NCBI GenBank assembly: GCA_000827265.1 | Contig: KN834867.1 | Location: forward strand, 55,036-119,035 | DNA: 64,000 nucleotides | Reading direction: 5' to 3' | Source: Collybiopsis luxurians FD-317 M1 | Lineage: Eukaryota; Basidiomycota; Agaricomycetes; Agaricales; Omphalotaceae | Shown: one piece after another, positions 1 to 9,949 of the stretch | Position numbering within the stretch: the stretch's first letter is position 1 | Layout: each line of letters starts with the position of its first letter | Translations under genes and position numbers: made by a program | The notes under the pieces: model-generated | The model's input: only the letters and a program-made list of their open reading frames with translations | What the model was told of the DNA's origin: nothing | Database searches by the model: none

Positions 1-305
1 CCTCATCCAGGTGGGCAGCCCTAGTACTTATACCAAAAGTATCGTAGTTTCGCTGCTTTCCTTCAACAATAAATCTTACCTTACCCTACCGCATCAGCGG
101 TTCATCAATTCAAGTCGTAGCCGAGAAAATATCTAGAATGCAATTTCCATTCAATACCATCTGTCTCATCGAAAGGAGTTTTGAAGAGAGCAATGTAAAT
201 GTCCTACGCGAGTTGGAGGACATTATGGCTGGAATCTGGCCCGCGCGGCTGGGCGGTCAAAAGCGAGAAGACCAGAACTAGAATGTTCCAGAATGACAGG
301 AATGA

Positions 306-346
306 CCGATAAACGATAAACGTTCGATAAACGTTCGATAAACGTT
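306..346 (+). repeat. Short tandem repeat in reductase promoter
   Basis: About four head-to-tail units built on CGATAAACGTT lie some 320-350 bp upstream of the reductase start. The second copy of the segment has a single unit here (about 22637-22647), so this promoter array expanded or contracted after the duplication. It may change spacing or binding of a regulator, but no factor can be named. Confidence 0.7.
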
Positions 347-660
347 AAAGTTACGTTAAAAGGCGCAGCTCTCACGGGTTCAAGACTATGTAGTGGCCTT
401 CTTCCGCCGACTCGCTTCATTACTTGGCGTACGTGTATAACAATTTACTCAAAAGTCCAGCTGGTTCAGAGCAAGGACTTCGATGTGAGTACCGAAACAC
501 GAGGTCGTTTCAAAGTATACAGCGCACTACTAATCAAATCAGATCCGCTCTCTCCGGAATTGCTGTTGCCTGCTTCGCAATAATTTCGACTTCGTTTGCC
601 TTCCCATCTTTCAGTCTTTTTCACCTAATCTTTTATTCTTCGACTTGAAAACCAAAAAGT

Positions 661-2034
661 ATGCCTGGCGTCCAACCTGGAAGCAAGATTCTCGTTACTG
701 GTTGCAATGGATTCATTGCAGCGTGGATTGTTCGGACGTTGTTAGAAAAGGGATACACCGTTCGGGGAACTGTTCGATCTGAAGATAAAGGAATAAAATT
801 GAAGGAGATTTTGAATGGACTTAGAGCGGGACTTGGACAAGGGCTCGAATTCGTTGTGGTATCGGATATCGTCAAGGTATGCGTATTACCCTCGTTTAAG
901 AGTGCTGGACTGTGATGGAAGCGGGAATCCCACTTTTCAGGAAGGTGCATTTGATGAAGCTGTGAAAGGTGTCGACGCTGTGGTTCATACCGCTTCACCT
1001 GTAATGCTCAGCGTTGAAGCGCATCCGCAAGGTGAGCTTGTTCGTCTTATTCTAGTGTCTCCCTTTATCTTACGGATATATACAAGAGATCATCCAGCCA
1101 GCTGTTCGAGGAACACTAAGTATTCTAAATAGCACTTTTAAGCAAGGAAACGACAACGTTCGTCGACTCGTGTTTATTTCTTCAACTGCGGCGGTCCTTG
1201 AGATTCACACGGAACCGACGACATTTAGCGAGAAGGATTGGAACGATGAATCGGTACGGGAGGCGGAAGAACTGGGCAAGAAAGCTCCACCAATGTCCAA
1301 ATATCGCGCGAGCAAATCACTGGCTGAACGAAGTATGTTTGCAGTTTTTTTTCTGTGGATGACGGGTCCAGGGATGCCGACCTATTGCATGATAATTTAA
1401 TTCTCATTTACTAGCTGCTTGGAAATTCATCGATGATAACCGGGGTAAACTGAATTGGGATTTAGTAGTTTTTAATCCTCCGTTCGTGAGTATTTTCTTT
1501 TCCTGACCTGACCCAAAAAAGATGACGTTTGACAGGTATTTGGTCCAGTCATACACGATGTTTCTAGTCCATCTGCGCTCAATGCTTCCGCCTCTATGCT
1601 GTACGATACCATCATCGGTAGAGGACCCCATGCAATGGACCTCACGGTAAGTAACTGCTGGATCGACGTGAGAGATTTGGCCGAAGCGCATGTGTTGGCT
1701 TTGGAAAAGGACCAGGAGGTAGCGAATGAAAGAATGCTTGTCACCGCTGGACCCTATGTGTGGCAGGAATGGGGTAAAATCCGCAGACCATTCATTGGTA
1801 AAAAAATTCATTCACTTCTTTCCTTTAGTTGATCTCGCCAACACCCTCGCACCTACTCACTTTCCATCCCATTCGAATCTTGCAAAAGGCAATCCCATTG
1901 TGGATCGGAGCAAGATTGCTTATCGGATTTTGTACGATACTTCCAAGGCTCATCGACTGCTGGGTATCAAGTATCGGAGTAAGGAGGAGTGTTTGAAGGA
2001 TACGTTGGCGGATTATGAGGCTCGCGGATGGTGA
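661..2034 (+). CDS. NADP-dependent reductase, extended SDR family (copy 1)
   Basis: Predicted exons: 661-876, 941-1031, 1087-1332, 1415-1485, 1536-1773, 1829-2034; all junctions are GT-AG and phases agree, giving 355 aa. The N-terminus has the Rossmann motif [11 protein letters not shown] (residues 12-22). The active-site pair is Y175 and K179 in [10 protein letters not shown], preceded by the SSTAAVLE strand that usually carries the catalytic Ser/Thr. The family (dihydroflavonol reductase, cinnamoyl-CoA reductase, Gre2-like) reduces aldehydes or ketones with NADPH in the cytosol; the substrate here is unknown. A TATAA lies near 436. A near-identical intact copy is at 22965-24340 and broken pieces are at 31450 and 39437. 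The ATG is chosen because it sits directly before the Rossmann strand, as is usual in this family. Confidence 0.88.
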
Positions 2035-2199
2035 CACGCCGTTCGGTTCGCAAATCCGCAGAGACGGAAATATGGGAAAGTAGGGAAGAGTCTTGCTTGC
2101 GAAATACTATATACGCTTTTTTTCCAGTACCACTATAAGGATTGCATTGAATTCCTCCTCTCCTGCCTTCGGAAGTTGTATGATATGATCCATTGAAGG

Positions 2200-3062
2200 G
2201 GGTTTGAGGTTACCATAGGGCTTGTTCCATCTGGCCTTTGCACATATACAAGGATGACAACTCCCTCAAGCTATTTTTCCAGAAGAAGACTTAATTTATA
2301 AGTTTCTTAGTTTTCTTTTCTCCTGGGTGTTCTCTTAGCAGATGGTCATGATACACAGCCATTATATCCCTGCGCAGTATCCCATGATTTGGAACATACA
2401 TCCTTCCCTTGCATTTTAACGACCCATCCTCAAACTTGAATGAGAATTCTCCTTCATTGCAAGTTCCTCTTGTGCATCCTTTGTATATTCATCTTGCAGA
2501 GCATCATGTACTTGTGCTATTAGTAATTCCTTGTTCATGATGATATTGCCATTTAACTGTTCCAGCCTTGGGATGAGTATTTTTCCCCTTCCAGAATTTA
2601 AGTTTTGCTCTGCACCCTTCTTTGGATACATATCAGAATGATGAGTAAGAGCATCTGGTTTTGAACCTAACATACCTGGTCAGTAATTGATGCAGAAATT
2701 GTATTCCAACAAGGACTCTGACCAATGTGCTTGGTGTGCTGAAGGCTGCTTTGTTGTAGTAAAATACTGGAGATTATTGTAATCAGAGTATACTTGAACA
2801 ATAAAGTGAGAACCTTTGCAATATGCTCTCCAGATTTTAAACATCAGCATTCCATGATAGCTAGGAGCTCTTTCTTGTAAATATTGTAATTCATCTCTGC
2901 CTGTATCATCTGCAAATGAAATGCAACAGGATGTAGCTCTCCTGTTGCTAGATTAAGTTGTGAAAGAATTCCTGCAATGGCCCAATCTGACACATTGCAT
3001 TCTAAAATAATTGGAAGGTCTGGGTTGAAATGTGCAAGAACAGGAGCTTGCATGAAAGAGGT
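2200..3062 (-). pseudogene. Ty3/gypsy polyprotein fragment (RNase H to integrase zinc-binding region)
   Basis: Read on the minus strand, 3053-2844 gives an RNase H start (MQAPVLAHFNPDLPI, SDWAIAGILSQ, ELHPVAFH, YKKELLAIMEC). It continues through a frame with YSDYNNLQYF, SEHQ-type and YRPGMLGSKPDALTHHSD segments (to about 2640). It ends in an integrase-head-like stretch (YVPNHGIL, YHDHLLREHPGEKKTKKLI) down to about 2200. Frame changes and stops break the chain, and the first acidic residue of RNase H (normally in ECDASD) reads ECNVSD. No reverse transcriptase core or integrase core is present. It is a dead fragment lying antisense to the reductase and is carried along in both copies of the duplication. 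Confidence 0.82.
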
Positions 3063-3396
3063 TCAAGCTTCAGGTGGTGGTGAACCTGAACCAGACCTGC
3101 AAGGGTTTGGAGGCCAAGGTATGTATCTAAAGGAGGCAGATTGATTTTTTCCATCTTTTCCAAGGTCAGTGACTCATAAATCAGGGGAAAAAAACTTCTT
3201 CAATTCATTCTCTAAGTCAACAAATTCAAATCATATGTGATATGTTTTTACACCATCATTTATTCCTAGAAATTGAGATAAAAAGCTGATCTTTTGGACT
3301 ATGTAACAACCTGCCAGGTCCTTTTGGAGCGAATAAATACATAAGGGTAGCAAAGATTCAAGCTATGGAGCTTAAAAAATACTTATGTATTCAAAT

Positions 3397-3585
3397 TGTT
3401 AAGGAACACCCATGCTGTTGGTTGTCTGGCCACTCCGCATATACTTACTCTGTCTGCATTACCTTAATCTGTAGCTTTGATTCCATTCACTCAAGGTACT
3501 TACATAGCTATATATATGTTGTAGTTAGTATTATTCAATTGATTTTGCTCGCTTTCCCCTCAAGGTCGCCATTTGTTTTCCAACA
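3397..3585 (+). repeat. LTR-like terminal repeat, left copy
   Basis: The repeat begins TGTTAAGGAACACCC and ends TTTTCCAACA, giving the TG...CA ends of an LTR. It recurs as a direct repeat at 4022-4195 and once in the second segment copy (25915-26103). It is followed at once by ATTATGAGACTCAG, the position expected for a primer-binding site. Confidence 0.7.
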
Positions 3586-4021
3586 GATTATGAGACTCAG
3601 ACTTACCAACTGCCGACTCTGATTTTCTGTCTCATTGCCACACTCTCATATGCCTGTCACTCCACTCATTTATAGTGTCCATTACCAGTCTCTTTATCTG
3701 AAGTTACCTGTTTCCAGTGTCAGAAGCATGGCCACTATGTCAAGGACTGCACTGAAACTATTACCACAGCAGCTGTCGCATCTGATGCACCTTTGGGTCC
3801 ATTAGTGACTTATGTTTTGTCTGCATCTGAAGACATTCAAAATACAGACAAGTTGCTCCCCTTTCAGATTCTCGACTGCAGTGGGAGCTTGATACATATC
3901 TGTTTGTGTTTTTATCTTTCTTATGCATTCCTGGACTATTCTTTCTTTCTTCCACGCATGATTTTGAGTTTCTAGCCCATTTTGTTTCTTTGGTAATGTC
4001 TCATGACTGTCCAAGTGAGAG
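3586..4021 (+). mobile_element. Internal part of a short LTR retroelement with gag zinc-knuckle scrap
   Basis: About 436 bp lie between two LTR-like direct repeats. A CX2CX4HX4C zinc knuckle (CFQCQKHGHYVKDC) is readable on the plus strand at 3709-3750, as in gag proteins. No polymerase or protease is left, so this is a non-autonomous or deleted element, of total span 3397-4195. The stretch just before the right LTR (CCAAGTGAGAG) fits a polypurine-like tract. The knuckle suggests descent from a Copia or gypsy gag, but which one cannot be told. Confidence 0.6.
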
Positions 4022-4195
4022 TGTTAAGGAACACCCATGCTGTTGGTTGTCCAGCTGCTCTGCATCTGCATTACCTTAATCTGTAGCTTTAATTCTGTTG
4101 ACTCAAAGTACTTACATAGCTATATATATTATAGTTAGTATTATTCAACTGATCTTGCTTGCTTTCTCCTCAAGGTCTCCATTCATTTTCCAACA
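4022..4195 (+). repeat. LTR-like terminal repeat, right copy
   Basis: This is a direct repeat of 3397-3585 with the same TGTTAAGGAACACCC start and TTTTCCAACA end, slightly shorter and more diverged. It is missing at the corresponding place in the second segment copy, which holds unrelated sequence between about 26220 and 26520. Confidence 0.68.
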
Positions 4196-4649
4196 CAAAC
4201 TGAAATTTTAAAGGTTCAAGGTTCAATAAATGTTGAACTGAACCACAGCAACACTGACAATGGAGCATCACACACATACTCCTCATGATGGTCAAATGTT
4301 TCACTACCATATTCTGGAAGCTCTTCATCAGGCAGCCAGATGCTACCCTCCCCCCCCCCAATCCTGTGGAGCCTGGGAGTCTCTGAGGATCCCTGAGGTT
4401 GCCCTGAAGATCTCTGGGGATCTTTAAGGTGTCCTGAGGCTTCAACATATGAATGGGAAATAATAAAATATACTTTCATCTGTTCTTCTACTTACTCTAC
4501 TCTATATATCCTACTCTTGTACTGCTTCTTATATACTGTAGTATTGTATTTTATTATATACTTGTAATGGTACATTGTTGCCTATTACTTCAACTTTCCT
4601 AGTCAATTATCACACTTTGAGTATAGTCTAATATACTAATGCAAGTTTC

Positions 4650-7600
4650 AGAGCCTCACTCTTTTGCCCTACTTCATCCCTGTCTGTCCTGCGGTTGCCC
4701 CTGCCCTACTCTTTCCTGGCTCCCCTTTGTATCTCAACTAACATCCCTCTCCCTTTCTCTTTCCTTTGCCCTCAGTTGGATTCTGTTGTCATTGACTATC
4801 TCCATGCATGCAAATGGCCTATCCTTGGTCCGGTCACAAAATGGACACTAAGGACAGCAACAGTTGCAACTATGGTTGGGGTGTATCAGTTTAATGTGAA
4901 TGATATTGGTGCATTATATTTGCCCTTTTCTATTCCCTCACACTCAATCTGACTTTCATCACAGCGTAGCATAAGATAGTGCACTAAGCCTTGAATTTTT
5001 TGTCAAGTGATGGATGATTGGATCTTCATCCTTTTTGCAATCTGAATCACAGTCAGGAAGTCACAACTTGTGCAGCTCCTTTGCCTTCAATGGATGAGGC
5101 TGTTATCTTATCACCAATCATTTTACCTAATATTTCATCTTTGGTGATCCGGACTCTGGACTCGGAAACACCTGAAGTTGAAATTGAAAAGCTTGTAATG
5201 TGATTGGCTCTATCTCTGCAACCCTCATCTGCACTCTTGATTCTTTACCCCCTTCATCATCATTTCCAATGATGAGCTCATCCTCTGCTCGATGCTCCCA
5301 AAAGCACTCGTTCAATGTTCTGTGCTATGTTCTGCTATTCAAGGTCTATCTGTACTATGCAATAGAATGCAAATGCACTTTTGTCTGATATCTCTTTTTG
5401 CAATTGACAGCCAGACATGCTTCCACTGACCCATATGCCCACATTCCAGGCAGTCATATGTCCTTCTCCTCCTAGGTTCCTTAGTTTATTTCCTCAAATT
5501 ATACCCCAAATAGCAATATACAAAGGCTCCATGAATGACCCAATGACTTTCCCTCTTCCTTCCAAAACAGATGGCTCATATCACAGGGCTTTTGAATGTC
5601 TTTTATCAGCCACACTGGTCCCTATGATGGTCACTGCATTTGCTACAAGCGCAACAAATTATTCTATTCTTGATGGGATACTGGGTTTGAGTTTGGTTAT
5701 TCATAGTCATATTGGGGTGTGTTTGCATTTTTTTTTCTTCCTCCTGCTCTCTCTCCACCTTCTACCTTCCATCCTCCTGCACTGTAGGCCTACTCCTTCC
5801 TCCTTCTGTCCTCCTGCACCATATTTCCTTCAATTTCCAGCAGCTCCCCAGTAGCAGTACTTTAAATAACCCACTGGTTGTTTTGTGGCTGGTCAGATCA
5901 TCTAAGGCTGCTATTGGTCCACCACTGAGTGGGCTGAAAAGTGGACGGTTGAGGAGAGTTGGTTTCTGGGAAGCAGCTGACTTGAGATGTTGATACATTG
6001 CAGACTAAGAGAGTGACACTGCTTCTCTCATTCTTCTTAAGAATTTGAGAGCCCAGATGCCTGGATTTCTCCCAGTTTCAGCAAGATATCCTTTTTGAGG
6101 GAATGGAGACTTCTCCCTTCCATCCTCCTGCACTGTAGCCCCTACTCCTTCTCCATAGTCCCCTGTTGTTCTCTTTCCTGGCTCCCTTCCTTATCTCATG
6201 TTCTGTACCAAGACTAACCTCACTCTCCCTTTCCCTTTTCTTTGCCCTCAGCTGGATTCCTGTGTTGTCGACTATCTCCATGCACACAAATGGCCTATCC
6301 TTGGACCCATCATGGAATGAACACTAAGGACAGTGATGGTTGCAACCATGGTTGGGGTGTATCGGTTGAACATGAATGATATCAGTGCATTGTGCTCATC
6401 CTGTCCTTCATACTTGGCCTAATAACAATCCTTCTCACCCTCTCTCTAGGTCTCACTGAATTCATTGCCAGAGTCTGGACCACATGAGTATGAGGATTGA
6501 GTATTGAGTATTGGATACCTGTACCTCACCTTATGTAGAGCTCTAGACAGATGCGTCAGCTGGAAAATGGAATTATAATCATTGTTCTTTGTACTCTGTC
6601 TCCTATACAACCTTGTTCTGTGACATACAATGTCTTGGCCTAGCAGGAGGTTGGCAACTTGTAAGGTACTGGATGTGGCTCATATTAATCTTTACTGTGA
6701 ATGACACTCTGCTGCTGCTCAAGCTTTTAGTATCAGGCTCTATCACTGATTGCTGCATTATTGCTATAATCACAGAGTTTATAGTGATAGAGATGCTTAC
6801 AAGTGGACTTGCACCACTCATATTTCAAGGTCAAAATCAGAGACTATAACTCATGTGCTTTCATTGAATGCATGGGTCCATGTAGATCCTGCCACCCTTA
6901 CATATGCTACAAAGTTGAAGCACAGAAACTGGGTACATATAAGAAATGAACTACACTGCATTTACAGTTTGATCACCCTGCTTATATCAAGACTGCTGGA
7001 TGCGACATCCATTGTTTAATGCCCCTTTTGTATTGGCCATATCAACATTCCTTCTAATCCTCGGTCATGAAGATATCCACCACTCTCATTAGTATCACCA
7101 ACTTGATTCTAACATGGGCAGGCACCAGCTCTGGCCTGGCTCTTCCTGCACACCCACTATCCCTAACCCCTTGTTTGACTTTGTCAACTCCCTCCTGTTG
7201 CTCGTTAACCACTGCCCTCCTGCTCAATGCACCTGCCTTCCAGGACCCATCCAATTCCTCCAACACCATTGCTGCATTTGAAGCCTTTGACTTCCTCACT
7301 CAGCCTAAAGGGAACAAACTTGATATGGTGATGGATAGATTGAAGTTATTTGCTGCAGTTGGTGTGCCCAGGGTACATGTTGACATTGATGTTGTGGGGT
7401 GTTCAGGGAACAGGGATGGAGGTGTAGAGCTTAGTGTTCCCATGGCTCATAAATAAGCTGGCTAATAGCCAGAGCTGATCAGGGGCTGGAGCTGAGCTGG
7501 TCAGCCGGCGGGCACCCACATATGAGTCAGCTTCCCATGGCTCCTAGCTGAGTGTTGCAGCTTGGAGCTGGCTTGCAATTGACTCCTACCAGCTTGATTG

Positions 7601-8700
7601 CCAAATGTCACCCAACTGTTGCCAAATCCATTTCAAATTGTACTTATCATCTTTTGGTTTACTTCAGAGACCCTTTCCTCAGTGCATTGTAAATATTGAA
7701 CATTTTTCAAGATTGATTCAGTAAAGGTTGTGTCATATACAGTTTTGTTTTATGTAACAGCATTGTATGGCATTAATATAGCCTTTGCTGAGAACTTCTT
7801 GCCACATCACACTATGCCATGTAACTACATCAGTCCACAGCATCTGCTAAGTGCTCATTCGAGGCTTAGGACCCTGTACGGTTCACTCACATTTGTTCTG
7901 ACTGGAGCAGGCAATCATTGTAGAAAGATTTTATGTTACTTTTGGAGGGAATTTTTTTTTCAGCTGGCCAGCTTGAAGTCAGCTTGACCCCAGCTCAAGT
8001 CAGCTCATTCTGGGTATTGAGCCAGCTAAGTGTGAGAGCCACAACTACATAAGTCAACTTGTGGCTGGCCAAGCTGTGGCAACACTAGTAGAGCTATCTG
8101 GGATGGAGTGAAAGATCTTGGTGTAGTGTCCACTATCTGCAAATGTGTCTATTGGATTGTGTGCTGGAGTCAGCAGTGGGTTGATAGCTGCCTCCATGAT
8201 AAATCCAGCCAGCAATGCATCAACAACAATATTCCCCTCTTCTCCATCTGGATTTGGTGTCATTTCCAATATTGAAAGTGTCAAATATTCTGAATACTTC
8301 TCTGCTTATACAGAACATGCTGTCCAATGACCCTGTTCCAATATCTGGTATGCTGGAACTTTATGGTGCACTTGCAGAGTTCCTTACCTTACATTGTCTT
8401 CCTCCAATGAGGGTGGTAAAATCCCACCACAATTCATCTCTCTCTGGCTCCCCAGTCCAACTGCACTGTTCCTAACCTCCTTCCTCCAATCAACTGTCCT
8501 AACTTCCACTGAAGGCCTGCTGTTCCTGCAGAATTTTTCTGTCAACCACTCTTACCAACTTATCAATCATTGTGATCCTAGATTTAACATCTATGGAGAT
8601 TCATTCATCAAATGTATATGGACACTTGTTGATGGAGCAAATAACACTGATGCAAGGTATGCTGCTAAATTTCAGGGGCTACCACAGAATTCGGTTGTAT
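4650..8700 (+). pseudogene. Decayed block of an unrecognised gene family, copy A
   Basis: Several stretches match the block at 17740-20290 at both DNA and protein level. Near 5417-5700 the frame shows CKGS-like, NDP, FP, KTDGSYH and ILDGILGL segments. Near 6590-6850 there is a hydrophobic frame (VNDT, LLKLLVSGSITD). At 7067-7430 a frame opens with a probable signal peptide (MKISTTLISITNLILTWAG) and runs through LNAPAFQD, AAFEAFDFLT and VDVVGCSGN-like segments. At 8100-8480 come VSSGLI, INPASNAST and PSSPSGF. Stops, frameshifts and an inserted transposon (7432-8087) interrupt it. I do not recognise the family. The signal peptide and hydrophobic runs hint at secreted or membrane proteins, possibly more than one ancestral gene. 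Confidence 0.5.
7432..8087. mobile_element. Non-autonomous hAT-like DNA transposon
   Basis: The element is 656 bp, bounded by imperfect terminal inverted repeats (TAGTGTTCCCATGGCT at the left; AGCTGTGGCAACACTA at the right, whose reverse complement starts TAGTGTTGCCACAGCT). It is flanked by a perfect 8-bp target duplication, GTAGAGCT, at 7424-7431 and 8088-8095. The related block B near 19720-19745 lacks the insertion, so it acts as an approximate empty site. The interior is rich in AGCTGGC/GCCAGCT motifs near both ends, as subterminal repeats of hAT elements often are. No transposase frame is present. The 8-bp duplication and TAGTGTTGCCA-type ends are hallmarks of the hAT superfamily. Confidence 0.82.
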
Positions 8701-9465
8701 AAGGGTAAGAATATTGCAGGGTTGAAGGATGTCAATTTCATGGGGGTAATTGTTACATTTGCATATACTGAATAGAAGTGATTAATTATACACTTTCATT
8801 GTGGCCATATAGTTAAGCATGCATCTGGAGCAGGGGGTTCTTCTAGCACTTATCTTTATATCTTTGTAGTGGTTTGAGAGGAATAAATACAACTTTGGTC
8901 ATAATTTTGTATCAGAAAGGTGTACAATAGAAGTTCACTGCCCGAACTGCATGAAGCTGGTCCAACTCAATAAATCAGTTCTTATTAGTAGACTTTAGAT
9001 TGTGAAAGCAATAAAGTATAGGAGTTGAATCTCACCAGGCATTCCATGTGTGAATAGTGCTGGTACAGTTTACAGTGTACTGTCTCTATGCACAAGTTGC
9101 TGAAGGAGTTGATACTACAATTCTGGAATATCAGCAGGCAGATTAAATAACTGTATGACACATACTTTCTATTGAACATTTGGACAAAAAAGAAAAAGAG
9201 AAACAATAGGTTGTTTATAGGAGTAGGGTAGTATCACTTACTTTCTAAGAAATTTTAGAAGTAAATGACTGATTAGAACCAGTAGTAATGGGTGGTGATA
9301 AGAAATGTTATCACTGACTTCCTGTGTGAGTGAGAAAAACTTTCAGTGTTGCAAAGAAAAGGGGAAAATAGGTTTTAGTACTGCTTACAAGCTATTGTAA
9401 AAAATAAGAAAAGGCCATTATTAATGAAGCTAAAGTAATGAAATGGCACTACTAACCTCCTAATG
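8700..9465. other. No gene recognised
   Basis: This is AT-rich DNA between the decayed block and the tandem repeats. Only short frames without recognisable motifs are present; I see no promoter, RNA or repeat I can support. Confidence 0.5.
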
Positions 9466-9475
9466 AATTAATAAA

Positions 9476-9722
9476 ACCATTGTCAGCCTTGGGGGACATA
9501 CATGAGGGGCATGGCACCACATACAAACTATTGAATTGAGAAAAAAAAGACCTATTGTCAGCTTTGGGGGACATACATGAGGGGCACAGCACCACTTACA
9601 TTCTCTTGCATTGAGAAAAGAAAACCCATTGGAAAACCCATTATGAGCTTTGGGGGACATACATTATGGGGGGCATGCCAGTACTTACAAGCTATTGAAT
9701 TGAGAACAAGCAAACTCATTAG
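9476..9722 (-). repeat. Three tandem units of about 80-90 bp with intron-like content
   Basis: Three diverged head-to-tail units share the core GCTTTGGGGGACATACAT. On the minus strand each unit contains a stretch that begins GTAAGT or GTATGT and ends in AG about 48 nt later (for example 9595 down to 9548), next to a repeated TCTCAATTCAATAG or TCTCAATGCAAGAGAAT segment. That is what duplicated mini-exon plus intron units would look like. It lies just 3' of the minus-strand ankyrin gene, which also grew by exon-intron duplication, but no protein family can be read in it. Confidence 0.5.
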
Positions 9723-9949
9723 TAATTCCAACCATCTGTGCAGTATCAGCATAATAATTCTTACATACTGTTCAATCAGTAATTTAACACACTCTGAGCA
9801 ATTCAATCTTAATATAGTGAAGTCCTGCTTACTTTTCTGAGTTGTTTCTCCCTACAAAGCTCTAATAATTTTCCATCTTCCCTGAATATTGCAATATCAG
9901 CAATTCCTAAATATATCCCCTGGTTTATGCTGTTAGTTCCTTGACTTGC

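Larger units (their letters stand above)
1..4645. repeat. Segmental duplication, copy 1
   Basis: This stretch recurs in the same orientation at 22331-27024. The match begins at the first base of the window, so the true left end may lie outside it, and ends near 4645, where the two copies diverge. It spans a reductase gene, antisense gypsy-type coding remains and LTR sequence. The copies differ by scattered substitutions and several indels. Copy 1 has extra promoter repeat units and a second LTR; copy 2 has a 199-bp insertion at 25163-25361 and another near 26630-26718. Confidence 0.9.

Noticed and set aside
1404..1832. Minus- and alternative-frame ORFs over the reductase exons
   Set aside because: The spliced plus-strand model explains this DNA with conserved motifs and is repeated exactly in copy 2.
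4650..8700. Assignment of the decayed blocks to DUF3712-type or glycoside hydrolase families
   Set aside because: A few phrases such as INPASNAST recall such proteins, but no stretch was long or specific enough to support a name.
9476..9722. CRISPR-like array
   Set aside because: Three diverged units without unique spacers, in a eukaryotic genome; better read as tandem duplication.
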